From Paracoccaceae bacterium (GTDB taxonomy: Bacteria; Pseudomonadota; Alphaproteobacteria; Rhodobacterales; Rhodobacteraceae), in contig JALEGX010000026.1 in the NCBI GenBank assembly GCA_022763485.1, forward strand, positions 22,671 through 86,670: a stretch of DNA of 64,000 nucleotides, in the 5' to 3' direction. Below the pieces are notes generated by a model that was not told where the DNA came from, ran no database searches, and worked only from the letters and a program-made list of their open reading frames with translations. Numbering within the stretch: position 1 is the stretch's first letter; every line of letters starts with the position of its first letter. The position numbers and the translations under genes were made by a program. This document shows, in pieces, positions 16,819 through 25,238 of this stretch.

Positions 16819-17391
16819 ATGCGTTTGGCGAAAATAGCGGCGACTGTCGCAATTGGTGTGATCTGGTCGGCAGCCCTGCACGCCGCCCCCATCAAGCTGA
16901 AGCCCGCCAATCCGCAGCCCAGCAACCCCAAGCCGGGGCTTTCGGTGCGCTATGCCTATCCGGAGGACGTCAAGAATCTTGTCGACGCCAGCGCAGCCCT
17001 GAAACAGAAATCAAAAGCAGGGCGTCCTTTGGCAGGGCTGGACCACCGTGACACCAATGAGGGCCAGAAAACCCTGACCTCGGATCGTGCGATGCATGTG
17101 GTGGCGCGGATCACCGGCTATGTGCGCTTCAATGCCCCCGGGACCTATTCCATCGATTTTCTGAGCAACGACGGGGTCCGGGCCAAGATCAATGGCAAGG
17201 TTGTTGCCGAGTTCAACGGCCGCCAGCCCTGTGAGCCGACCTTCGGGTCCGAGGTCGAGGTGCCCTCGGCCGGTTGGTACGATCTGGATGTGCTCTATTT
17301 CCAGCGGCTTGGCTCGGCCTGTCTGCATATGCGCTCGGCCCCGGCGGGCAAGTCCCCCAAGTGGATGCCAAACAGCGCTTTCGGTCACTGA
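16819..17391 (+). CDS. Secreted PA14-like domain protein
   Basis: A 190-residue exported protein with signal peptide MRLAKIAATVAIGVIWSAALHAAP. After a short Pro-rich stretch the rest (VVARITGYVRFNAPGTYSIDFLSNDGVRAKINGKVVAEFNG, then VPSAGWYDLDVLYFQRLGSACLHM) reads as a PA14-like beta sandwich, a fold that usually binds glycans. The D-G-V-R pattern after LSN fits the PA14 ligand loop. Two cysteines, in RQPC and SACLHM, could form a disulfide. Ligand unknown. It is convergent with the Lrp regulator gene, with stops about 3 bases apart. Confidence 0.65.
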   Translation: MRLAKIAATVAIGVIWSAALHAAPIKLKPANPQPSNPKPGLSVRYAYPEDVKNLVDASAALKQKSKAGRPLAGLDHRDTNEGQKTLTSDRAMHVVARITGYVRFNAPGTYSIDFLSNDGVRAKINGKVVAEFNGRQPCEPTFGSEVEVPSAGWYDLDVLYFQRLGSACLHMRSAPAGKSPKWMPNSAFGH

Positions 17392-17393
17392 AC

Positions 17394-17843
17394 TCAGATC
17401 GGCAGCGGACGCGATTCGGCGATTGTCTCCATCGCGAAATAGGACGTGACGCTGTCCAGCTCTACGCCTTCGATCAGCCGCTGATAGACCTTGTCATAGC
17501 TGGCCATGTCTTCGGTCACGACCTTCAGTTGATAGTCGTAATCCCCGCCGATGCGGTGAAAATCGATCACTTCGGGAATGGTCAGCACATGGCGGCGAAA
17601 CGCCTTCAGCCAGTCGGCGGAATGATGGCGTGTGCGCAACATCACGAACACCACCAGTTTCAACCCCAGGCTTTCGCGATCCACCACGGCCGTGGTGCCT
17701 TTCAGGATGTTTCGCTCATGCAGGGCGCGCAGTCGGCGCCAGCAGGCGTTCTGCGACAGGCCAACTCGATCTGCCAGCTCCCGTTGTGACAGGCTGCCAT
17801 CCCGTTGCAGAACGTCCAGAATCTTTAGGTCAATCTGATCCAT
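17394..17843 (-). CDS. Lrp/AsnC-family transcriptional regulator
   Basis: A 149-residue regulator. The N-terminal helix-turn-helix (MDQIDLKILDVLQRDGSLSQRELADRVGLSQNACWRRLRAL, about residues 1-45) is joined to a RAM ligand-binding domain (LVVFVMLRTRHHSADWLKAFRRHVLTIPEVIDFHRIGGDYDYQLKVV). Such proteins form octamers that sense amino acids. It is divergent from a class V aminotransferase gene across 118 bases, the usual layout for a local regulator and its target. The long listed ORF start at 17981 runs into that intergenic region; ATG 17843 is the family start. Confidence 0.9.
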   Translation of the reverse strand: MDQIDLKILDVLQRDGSLSQRELADRVGLSQNACWRRLRALHERNILKGTTAVVDRESLGLKLVVFVMLRTRHHSADWLKAFRRHVLTIPEVIDFHRIGGDYDYQLKVVTEDMASYDKVYQRLIEGVELDSVTSYFAMETIAESRPLPI

Positions 17844-17857
17844 GTTTTGGCTCCAAC

Positions 17858-17875
17858 ATCTATCATGTGATAGAT
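17858..17875. promoter_or_regulatory. 18-bp palindrome, candidate Lrp operator
   Basis: The sequence atctatca-tg-tgatagat is a perfect inverted repeat with 8-base arms. It starts 15 bases upstream of the Lrp regulator's ATG and lies about 87 bases upstream of the aminotransferase ATG, so binding could control both genes. Confidence 0.55.
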
Positions 17876-17961
17876 AGATTGGCGAATTCTCGCAAAAAAT
17901 GGGTAAGTTTACCATCCTGATTTCGCGCATTCTGTTGGAAGGAACCAAGGAGGGCGCGCAT

Positions 17962-19383
17962 ATGACACTGGCAGGCTTCAAGACAAAGCTGCGGGACCTT
18001 ACATTTGAACAGCTGCAAAACAGCGTGATTGGCGAAGGGCAGCAGATACCGGGACTGAACGGTCCCGTCCCTCTGGTCTATGCGGACTACGTTGCCTCCG
18101 GCCGGGCAATGCAGGTGGTCGAGGAGTTCATTCTGACCCAGGTGCTGCCCTTTTATGCCAACAGCCATACCGAGGCCTCCTATTGCGGTTCCTTCATGAC
18201 CCGCCTGCGCCGGGATGCGCGGTCCGAGATCGCAAGGTTGGTGGGGGCGAAGGCCCGCGATGCGGTCGTTTTCACGGGGTCCGGTGCAACGGCAGGGTTG
18301 AACCGTCTGGTCAGCCTGCTGGGCGTCTCAGAGGCGGAGCAGGCGGTTGTGCTGATCGGCCCCTATGAGCACCATTCCAATATCCTGCCGTGGCGGGAAA
18401 GCGGCGCACAGGTCGTTGAAATCCCCGAAGCGCCTGAGGGCGGCGTCGATCTGGCGGCGCTGGAGCACACGCTGCGGGCCAATGCGGGGGCGGATCTGAT
18501 CATCGGCAGCTTCTCTGCCGCCTCCAACGTGACGGGCATTCTGACCGATCCGGATCCCGTGACCCGGCTGCTGCACGCCCACGGCGCGCTTGCGGTTTGG
18601 GACTATGCCGGGGCGGGGCCCTATCTGCCCATCGACATGGGCGCGAATGGGGCCGAACCCAAGGATGCGGTTGTCGTGTCCCCGCACAAGTTTCCGGGCG
18701 GGCCCGGCGCGTCAGGGGTGCTGGTGGTGAATGCCGATTGTGTGCGCCGTGACCGGCCCAGCTGGCCGGGTGGCGGCACCGTCAGCTTTGTGTCCCCCTG
18801 GCGGCACGCCTATTCCGATGATCTGGCCACCCGCGAAGAGGCGGGCACCCCGAATGTGATCGGCGATATCCGGGCGGCGCTGGCCTTTCTGGTGAAAGAG
18901 GCCGTCGGTCAGCAACGGATCGAAGCGCGCGAACATGCGTTTGCCCGGAGGGCCTGGGCGCAATGGGGGACGCATCCGCAGATTGAGGTGCTGGGACACC
19001 CGCAGGCCGCGCGTTTGCCGATCTTCTCGTTCAAGGTATCGGCCGCCGACGGGACACCGATCCATCAGCAATTGTTCACCCGGATGCTGAGTGATGTCTA
19101 TGGCATTCAGGCGCGGGGCGGATGCGCCTGTGCGGGGCCCTACGCCCATCGCCTGCTGGGCATCGGCCAGGATGAATCCGAGACGCTGTTTCAGGAACTT
19201 GAGGCGGGCAAGGAGCTGAAAAAGCCGGGATGGGTGCGGCTCAACTTCTCTTACCTCATGTCCGAAGACACCGTGCGCTACGTGCTGGACAGCGTTGCAG
19301 AGCTGGCAGAACGCGCGCCTGCGCTGATGGAATGCTACAGCGTCGACCCTGCAACGGCGCGGTTTCAGAGCAAGGCCGCCTGA
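17962..19383 (+). CDS. PLP-dependent class V aminotransferase (cysteine desulfurase-like)
   Basis: A 473-residue fold-type I PLP enzyme. The PLP lysine is in VVVSPHKFPGGPGASG, preceded by VWDYAGAGPYLPIDM. HTEASYCGSFMTRLRRDAR and the C-terminal GGCACAGPYAHRLLG are typical of a cysteine desulfurase/isopenicillin-N-epimerase-like clade. Start at ATG 17962 is fixed by AAGGAGG upstream; the listed 17899 start is not. The reaction is not deducible; desulfuration, racemisation or transamination are all possible. It is probably regulated by the divergent Lrp-type protein, which would imply an amino-acid substrate. Confidence 0.82.
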   Translation: MTLAGFKTKLRDLTFEQLQNSVIGEGQQIPGLNGPVPLVYADYVASGRAMQVVEEFILTQVLPFYANSHTEASYCGSFMTRLRRDARSEIARLVGAKARDAVVFTGSGATAGLNRLVSLLGVSEAEQAVVLIGPYEHHSNILPWRESGAQVVEIPEAPEGGVDLAALEHTLRANAGADLIIGSFSAASNVTGILTDPDPVTRLLHAHGALAVWDYAGAGPYLPIDMGANGAEPKDAVVVSPHKFPGGPGASGVLVVNADCVRRDRPSWPGGGTVSFVSPWRHAYSDDLATREEAGTPNVIGDIRAALAFLVKEAVGQQRIEAREHAFARRAWAQWGTHPQIEVLGHPQAARLPIFSFKVSAADGTPIHQQLFTRMLSDVYGIQARGGCACAGPYAHRLLGIGQDESETLFQELEAGKELKKPGWVRLNFSYLMSEDTVRYVLDSVAELAERAPALMECYSVDPATARFQSKAA

Positions 19384-19479
19384 TCGCCCTGCGCGTCCAA
19401 TCGTATCGCCTTGGTGGAAAAGCTGTTTCCCCCGGGGCGATTGCATCCTAGAAGGTTTCCGTTGAAGGAGCCTTTTGAG

Positions 19480-20565
19480 ATGACAAAGATCGTACCGCAG
19501 CCCGGAATCATGGAGATCGCCTTGTATCAGGGCGGGGCAGCGCATGTGGCCGGCGTGACCAATGTGGTCAAGCTGAGCTCGAACGAGAACCCCTTTGGCC
19601 CCAGCCCGCGTGCCGTGCAGGCAATGCAGGACGCGGCTGCCCAAATGCATCGATATCCCAGCTCCGATCACGCCGCCCTGCGCCAGGCCATTGGCGAGGT
19701 GCATGATCTGGACCCCGAGCGCATCATCTGCGGCGCCGGAAGTGATGAGATCATTGCCTTTCTCTGTCAGTGTTTTGCCGGTCCGGGCGACGAAGTTCTC
19801 TATACCGAACATGGGTTTGCCATGTACCGGATCAGTGCGCTGGCCGCCGGGGCGACCCCGGTTGAGGTCAAGGAGCGCGAGCGCGTCACCGATGTCGACG
19901 CGCTGCTGGCCGGGTGCACCGAGCGCACCAAGCTGGTGTTCATCGCCAACCCGAACAATCCGACGGGCACGATGATTTCCGAGGCCGAAGTCACCCGTCT
20001 GGCCGATGGGCTGCCCGAGGGGGCGCTGCTGGTTCTGGACGGCGCCTATGCCGAATACGTCGACGGGTTCGACGCGGGCAAGGCGCTGATCGAGGCGCGG
20101 GACAATGTGGTCATGACGCGCACCTTTTCCAAGATCTACGGTCTGGGCGGCGCGCGCATCGGCTATGGCTATGGGCCAAAGGCCATCGTTGACGTGCTCA
20201 ACCGCGTGCGGGGGCCGTTCAACGTCTCTGTCACGGCGCTGGCCGGGGCCGAGGCTGCGGTGCGGGATACTGACTATCTGGACTATTGCCGGGTGGAGAA
20301 CGCGAAATGGCGCAGCTGGCTGGCCGAAGCGCTGGCCGCGCTTGGCGTGCCGTCCGACACCTCCTGCACCAACTTCATCCTGGCGCGCTTTGCCGATCAG
20401 GCCGAAGCTGAAGCCTGTGATACCTTCCTGCAGGGCAGGGGGCTGATCACCCGGCGCGTGGCGGGCTACAATCTGCCCAACGCGCTGCGGATCACTATCG
20501 GGGATGAAGAGGCCTGTCGCCGCGTTGCGCAGGCGGTCAAAGATTTCAAGGACGGGGCCCAATGA
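19480..20565 (+). CDS. hisC: Histidinol-phosphate aminotransferase
   Basis: A 361-residue class II aminotransferase, [19 protein letters not shown], with [12 protein letters not shown] near the N-terminus and the PLP lysine K218 in [18 protein letters not shown]. HisC converts imidazole acetol phosphate to histidinol phosphate; paralogues next to tyrA also transaminate prephenate or aromatic keto acids. The four-base ATGA overlap with tyrA makes a role in tyrosine/phenylalanine synthesis likely. Start at 19480 has GAAGGAG upstream. Confidence 0.92.
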   Translation: MTKIVPQPGIMEIALYQGGAAHVAGVTNVVKLSSNENPFGPSPRAVQAMQDAAAQMHRYPSSDHAALRQAIGEVHDLDPERIICGAGSDEIIAFLCQCFAGPGDEVLYTEHGFAMYRISALAAGATPVEVKERERVTDVDALLAGCTERTKLVFIANPNNPTGTMISEAEVTRLADGLPEGALLVLDGAYAEYVDGFDAGKALIEARDNVVMTRTFSKIYGLGGARIGYGYGPKAIVDVLNRVRGPFNVSVTALAGAEAAVRDTDYLDYCRVENAKWRSWLAEALAALGVPSDTSCTNFILARFADQAEAEACDTFLQGRGLITRRVAGYNLPNALRITIGDEEACRRVAQAVKDFKDGAQ

Positions 20566-21485
20566 CACAACCAGTATACCAGCGTGTCGCGCTGATCGGT
20601 CTGGGGCTGATCGCGTCCTCCATGTTCTGGGCGATGAAGCGCGGAGGCCTTGCCGCCGAGGTCACAGGCTTCGCCCGCAGCGCCGAGACACGCGATACCG
20701 CGCGCCGTATCGGCCTGTGTGATCGTGTCTGCGACAGCGCGGCGGAGGCAGCCGAAGGGGCCGACCTTGTGGTGCTCTGTGTGCCGGTTGGCGCCATGGG
20801 CAAGGTGATGCAGGAAATCGGCCCGGTTCTGAAACCCGGTGCAACGGTGTCCGACGTGGGATCGGTCAAGCGGCACGTCATTGATGCCGTGTCGCCCCAC
20901 ATTCCTGAGGGCGTTCACTTCGTGCCAGCCCACCCGTTGGCAGGGACCGAGCATTCAGGCCCCGAGGCGGGGTTTGCCGAGCTCTACGACAATCGGTGGT
21001 GCCTGCTTGTGCCGACCCCCGATGCCGACCCGCAGGCCGTTGCCGACCTGCGCGCACTTTGGGAAGGCATGGGCGCCAATGTCGAGGAAATGGATGCCGA
21101 TCACCACGATCTGGTGCTGGCCGTCACATCGCACGCGCCGCACCTGATCGCCTATACCATGGTGGGCGTTGCGGATGATTTGCGCCGTGTCACTGACAGT
21201 GAGGTGATCAAATATTCGGCCGCCGGTTTCCGGGACTTCACCCGGATCGCGGCCTCTGACCCGACCATGTGGCGCGATGTCTTCCTGACCAACAAGGATG
21301 CGACACTGGAGATTCTGGGCCGCTTCACCGAAGAGCTGTTTGCGCTTCAGCGGGCGATCCGGACGGGCGACGGCGACCAGCTGTTCGACTATTTCACCCG
21401 CACCCGAGCGATCCGTCGCGGCATTATCGAAGCCGGTCAGGATACGGCGGCGCCGAACTTTGGACGGGGGAACGGAAAGGCGTGA
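20562..21485 (+). CDS. tyrA: Prephenate/arogenate dehydrogenase family protein
   Basis: A 307-residue NAD(P)-dependent dehydrogenase. The Rossmann motif near the N-terminus is [13 protein letters not shown], and the catalytic segment [18 protein letters not shown] carries the key histidine. [14 protein letters not shown] supports the family. It oxidatively decarboxylates prephenate or arogenate in tyrosine biosynthesis; the choice of substrate cannot be read here. It overlaps hisC by ATGA and overlaps the next gene by GTGA, so three genes are translationally coupled. Confidence 0.92.
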   Translation: MTQPVYQRVALIGLGLIASSMFWAMKRGGLAAEVTGFARSAETRDTARRIGLCDRVCDSAAEAAEGADLVVLCVPVGAMGKVMQEIGPVLKPGATVSDVGSVKRHVIDAVSPHIPEGVHFVPAHPLAGTEHSGPEAGFAELYDNRWCLLVPTPDADPQAVADLRALWEGMGANVEEMDADHHDLVLAVTSHAPHLIAYTMVGVADDLRRVTDSEVIKYSAAGFRDFTRIAASDPTMWRDVFLTNKDATLEILGRFTEELFALQRAIRTGDGDQLFDYFTRTRAIRRGIIEAGQDTAAPNFGRGNGKA

Positions 21486-22357
21486 TACGGGGGTACCTGC
21501 ATATCCTTTTGATGATATGCGCCTTGGCCTGCGCCGCGCCAAGCGCGGCGGATGCGCCGCTCCAATCGTTGCGCCCACAGCTGCGCCCGTCCGAGAATGT
21601 GGCGCTGCTGACCGCCTTGCGAAACGCGCTGACCGCCCCGCCCGAGCGGCTGTCGGTGCGGCCGCGTCTGCGTCCGGTGTTGCAGGACGCCCCGATGGTG
21701 GCGGCCACCACGGCGTTGGTGTCGGTGTTCATCTCGCCCGGCAGCGGGGTTGCGGCCTCGCTGCGCCCGGTGCCGCGTCCCGCCAAACTGGCCAAGCGGG
21801 CCGAACAGGAGCGCGCGCGCCCCAAACGCAGCCGCCGTGGATCGGTGTGCGGCGATCGTGATATCCGAGGCACCGAGGTTGGCCGTGTTCCCGGCAAGCT
21901 CAAGGGCTGCGGTGCCGCCAATGCGGTGCGCGTGACCGAAGTGTCCGGCGTCAAGCTCAGCCAGGCGGCGTTGCTGACCTGTGACACGGCTCAGGCGCTC
22001 AAATCCTGGGTGGACAACGGGGTCAAACCCGCCTTCCGCCGCTTGGGGCCCGTGGTTTCGATGCGGGTTGCTGCGCATTATTCGTGCCGGACCCGCAACA
22101 ACCGTCCGGGTGCGAAGATTTCCGAGCATGGCAAGGCCAAGGCGATTGATATCTCTGCCTTCCATTTGGCCGATGGTGAGGTGGTGACGGTGCTGCACGG
22201 ATGGCGCAAAAGCTCGACCCAGAAGATGCTGAGCAAGGCCCACTCCCGCGCCTGTGGAACCTTTGGCACGGTGCTGGGGCCGAAATCGGACCGGTATCAC
22301 CAGGATCATTTCCACCTGGACACCGCGCGCCACCGGGGCGGCCCCTACTGCAAGTGA
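21482..22357 (+). CDS. Extensin-like C-terminal domain protein
   Basis: A 291-residue exported protein with GTG start overlapping the tyrA stop. Signal peptide [25 protein letters not shown] is followed by a variable Pro/Arg-rich region. The C-terminal domain (about residues 115-291) has the extensin_2 pattern: VCGDRDIRGTEV, ALLTCDTAQALKSWVD, YSCRTRNNRPGAKISEHGKAKAIDISAF, and SDRYHQDHFHLDTA. The His/Asp placement resembles the M15/LAS peptidase fold, so a peptidoglycan-related peptidase activity is plausible though unproven. Its stop abuts that of the convergent DUF2125 gene (TGATCA). Confidence 0.8.
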   Translation: MIRGYLHILLMICALACAAPSAADAPLQSLRPQLRPSENVALLTALRNALTAPPERLSVRPRLRPVLQDAPMVAATTALVSVFISPGSGVAASLRPVPRPAKLAKRAEQERARPKRSRRGSVCGDRDIRGTEVGRVPGKLKGCGAANAVRVTEVSGVKLSQAALLTCDTAQALKSWVDNGVKPAFRRLGPVVSMRVAAHYSCRTRNNRPGAKISEHGKAKAIDISAFHLADGEVVTVLHGWRKSSTQKMLSKAHSRACGTFGTVLGPKSDRYHQDHFHLDTARHRGGPYCK

Positions 22358-23362
22358 TCAGTGCAGGATCAGGCGGGGGGCGGGTCCGATCGGGATTGGC
22401 CCCAGCGTGACAAAACCGTTGCGAAACTCCAGTGTCAGGTCCAGCGCGTTGGGATTGCCGCCGATGCCGGAAAACATCGACAGGACCCGTTCGGTCGTCA
22501 CCATGTATTGCGACGGGATAGCGCCTGCCGCTTCGGCCATGCGCAGCATCTCGCGCCAGTTTTCCGCCTTCAGCGTGACCGACCCGGTGGGAATGCCCGC
22601 CTCATCCACGCTCACCTGACCGGCGGCCAGCAGATCCAGCGCGCCCCAGCGCAGCTGCGCCTTCTTCAGATCAATGTGGCGCGGTTGCGGCCGCGAGACC
22701 TCAAGCGCGCTGCGGTCCCAGGGCCGGTCAAAGCTGATGTCGGCCAGCAGGGTCAGCGTTTCAAAGCGGTCCGGCAGGTCCTGGGCGCTGCCCATGAGGT
22801 CGCGCAGCTCCTGCCCGGGGCGGAAGCCGTTGACCCCCATTTCCAGCGCGTAACGGGCGGGATCATCCTGCTGGATCAGCCTCAGGGCAATGTCATCACC
22901 GGCGCTCTGGGCGCGTGACCCGTCCGAGATTTCCCATTGATCACCGGTCAGCGTCATCTCCTGCACTTCCAGCGCCAGACCGGGTGCCAGGCTGAGATCG
23001 GCCCGCAGGTTGCGTGCGTTGATCACCGAGGTCTGATCAAGATAAGACAGTCTCTGGTTCTGTGGTGCGAAGTGCAGCGTCTGACGTCCGGGCCAGATCG
23101 CGGGGCTGGAAAACTCAAGGTAATCCGCACGCCAGGCCGCGCCGGTATGCGGGTCGGCCAAGGCCGGATTGACCAGACGGGTGACATGCCGCGTGGGGTA
23201 GCCTTTGGTCGAAAGCTCTGAATATTCGGCTAGCCAGCCGTCGGCGCGACGAACCTCCAGCCAGCTTTCGATCCCGGTACGCAGGCCGTACCCGGAAACT
23301 GCCCAATACCCAGACCACACCAAACATATCACAACGGCCAGTTTCAGCAGACGGATCATCAC
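22358..23362 (-). CDS. DUF2125 domain protein
   Basis: A 334-residue protein with an N-terminal hydrophobic anchor or signal (MMIRLLKLAVVICLVWSGYWAVSGYGLRTGIESWLEVRRADGW) leading to a beta-rich periplasmic domain. The pattern GYWAVSGYGLRTGIESW, followed by GYPTRHVTRLVNPALADP and QTLHFAPQNQRL, is typical of alphaproteobacterial DUF2125. Function is unknown. It is divergent from chaC across about 64 bases. Confidence 0.82.
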   Translation of the reverse strand: MMIRLLKLAVVICLVWSGYWAVSGYGLRTGIESWLEVRRADGWLAEYSELSTKGYPTRHVTRLVNPALADPHTGAAWRADYLEFSSPAIWPGRQTLHFAPQNQRLSYLDQTSVINARNLRADLSLAPGLALEVQEMTLTGDQWEISDGSRAQSAGDDIALRLIQQDDPARYALEMGVNGFRPGQELRDLMGSAQDLPDRFETLTLLADISFDRPWDRSALEVSRPQPRHIDLKKAQLRWGALDLLAAGQVSVDEAGIPTGSVTLKAENWREMLRMAEAAGAIPSQYMVTTERVLSMFSGIGGNPNALDLTLEFRNGFVTLGPIPIGPAPRLILH

Positions 23363-23426
23363 ATGCCCCTCTTTTTCCTGCCTCGATTTTGCTGTTTATA
23401 GGTCGAAACGAAGAAGGACCAGCAAG

Positions 23427-23957
23427 ATGACGATGTGGGTGTTCGGTTACGGATCACTTTTATGGAACCCCGGCTTTCCTGTGGCCCGCCGGGAGGTGGC
23501 AACGCTGCCCGGTTACGCGCGGTCCTTCTGCATGACCTCCATCCACCATCGCGGCACCGAAGAGAAGCCGGGCCTCGTGCTGGCGCTGGATGAGGTGCAG
23601 GACGCGGCCTGCAAGGGCATCGCACTGGCGGTGGAAGAGGGGCACGAAGAGCGCACATTGCTTGAACTGCGGGAGCGGGAACTGATCTCCTCGGCCTATG
23701 TCGAGCGCGATCTGGAGGTTCATCTGGACAGCGGCGGCAGCGTCACGGCGGTGACCTATGTGATTGACCCGCATCATGTGCAGTATTGCGGGGGAATGCC
23801 GCTGGAACAGCAGGCCCAGATCATCGCCACCGCGGTTGGCGGACGCGGTCCGAATACCGAGTATCTTTACAATACTGCGGAACACCTGAGCGAAATCGGA
23901 CTGCATGATGCAGATCTGGACTGGTTGTCCCGCCGGGTTCGGGCGTTGACGGTATAA
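23427..23957 (+). CDS. chaC: ChaC-type glutathione-specific gamma-glutamylcyclotransferase
   Basis: A 176-residue protein with the diagnostic substrate loop VFGYGSLLWNPGF at the N-terminus and FCMTSIHHRGTEEKPGLVLALD, then VTYVIDPHHVQYCGGMP. ChaC enzymes cleave glutathione to 5-oxoproline and Cys-Gly in the cytosol. Start ATG 23427 has AAGGAC at good spacing; the earlier part of the listed ORF overlaps the divergent gene. It is unrelated in fold details to the AIG2-like protein at 60066. Confidence 0.9.
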   Translation: MTMWVFGYGSLLWNPGFPVARREVATLPGYARSFCMTSIHHRGTEEKPGLVLALDEVQDAACKGIALAVEEGHEERTLLELRERELISSAYVERDLEVHLDSGGSVTAVTYVIDPHHVQYCGGMPLEQQAQIIATAVGGRGPNTEYLYNTAEHLSEIGLHDADLDWLSRRVRALTV

Positions 23958-24026
23958 ACCCTTGGCCTCTTGTGGCTTTTACCTGTAGTCTCGCGGCAAG
24001 AGCAGCAAGTGTCAGGAACTGAGCGT

Positions 24027-25235
24027 ATGGCGCAGCGAGACCGGGAATCCCGACCGCAATTCTCGCAACCGGTCCGTCAGATCATCTTGATGATCATTGC
24101 CCTGGGGCTGGCGGGCACTGGGGCATTTCTGGCCCTTCCGAGCGTGCTGCCGGTGTTTCAGGCAAACCCCTGGCTGAACGGCTTTATCCTTCTGGTTTTC
24201 GTGTTCGGCGTGCTGGCCTGTTTCTGGCAGGTGACCCAGCTGATCGGCTCGGTCCGCTGGATCGAAGGCTTCGCCTCGGGCGAGGCCGAAGGCGAAAACA
24301 CACCGCCGCAACTGCTGGCGCCTCTGGCCTCGTTGCTGCGCACCCGTGGCGCGCGGATGCAGCTGGGGTCGTCCTCGACCCGGTCGATCCTGGACTCAGT
24401 CGCGACGCGGATCGACGAAGAGCGTGAAATCACGCGGTATATCGTTAACCTTCTGATCTTCCTTGGCCTTTTGGGCACGTTTTATGGTCTGGCAACCACG
24501 GTTCCGGCCGTTGTGGACACCATCCGCAGCCTTGCCCCGCAAGAGGGGGAGGAAGGGATCACCATCTTCAACCGGCTGATGACCGGGCTGGAGGCGCAGC
24601 TTGGCGGCATGGGCGTGGCCTTTGCCTCATCGCTGCTTGGCCTGGCGGGATCGCTGATTGTTGGCCTGCTGGAGCTTTTTGCAGGGCATGGCCAGAACCG
24701 CTTCTATCGTGAGCTTGAGGAATGGCTGTCTTCGATCACCCGTGTCAGCTTTTCCTCTGGCGATGAAGGCGGCACCGAAAGCGGCGTGGTGTCCGAGGTT
24801 CTGGACCATATGGCCGAGCAGATGGATGCGCTTCAGGTGATGTTCGCCCAATCCGCCGAAGGACGTGCGGATGTGAATCAGCGTCTGACGGACCTTGTGG
24901 ATGCGATCAATGACCTGAACGCCCGTCAGGACCAGACCGAGGCGATCTCCAGCGCGCTGGAGCGTGTGGCCCTGGGTCAGGAAGCCTTGACCGATGCCAT
25001 AAGGTCGCAGGTTCACGGCGAAGCGGGCGATCCCGAAAGCCGGATGCGCCTGCGCTCGATCGACGTTCAGATGCTGCGCATTCTGGAAGAGATCTCGGCC
25101 GGACGACAGGAAAGCCTGGCCGAGCTGCGCAAGGACATCGACCTGCTGGTCAAGGCGTTCTCGCAACCCAGGGGCGCTGCACGAGCGCGCCGGATGGTGC
25201 AGGGGCATGGCGATCTGCCCGAAGGGGACGGCTGA
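24027..25235 (+). CDS. MotA/TolQ/ExbB-like stator membrane protein
   Basis: A 402-residue inner-membrane protein with four hydrophobic segments: about residues 18-41, 50-74, 138-162 and 192-219. The third and fourth (LIFLGLLGTFYGLATTVPAVVDTI; EAQLGGMGVAFASSLLGLAGSLIVG) are the pore-lining MotA/TolQ/ExbB helices with the usual small residues. A helical cytoplasmic tail of about 180 residues follows. The next gene, 3 bases downstream, encodes a MotB-like OmpA protein, so the pair probably forms a proton-driven stator-like complex. The listed start at 23970 is too early; MAQRDRESRPQ at 24027 is preferred. It lacks flagellar gene context. Confidence 0.82.
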   Translation: MAQRDRESRPQFSQPVRQIILMIIALGLAGTGAFLALPSVLPVFQANPWLNGFILLVFVFGVLACFWQVTQLIGSVRWIEGFASGEAEGENTPPQLLAPLASLLRTRGARMQLGSSSTRSILDSVATRIDEEREITRYIVNLLIFLGLLGTFYGLATTVPAVVDTIRSLAPQEGEEGITIFNRLMTGLEAQLGGMGVAFASSLLGLAGSLIVGLLELFAGHGQNRFYRELEEWLSSITRVSFSSGDEGGTESGVVSEVLDHMAEQMDALQVMFAQSAEGRADVNQRLTDLVDAINDLNARQDQTEAISSALERVALGQEALTDAIRSQVHGEAGDPESRMRLRSIDVQMLRILEEISAGRQESLAELRKDIDLLVKAFSQPRGAARARRMVQGHGDLPEGDG

Positions 25236-25238
25236 TCC

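Noticed and set aside
18712-20568. 618-codon minus-strand ORF opposite the class V aminotransferase and hisC
   Set aside because: Antisense shadow; the sense frames have full catalytic motifs.
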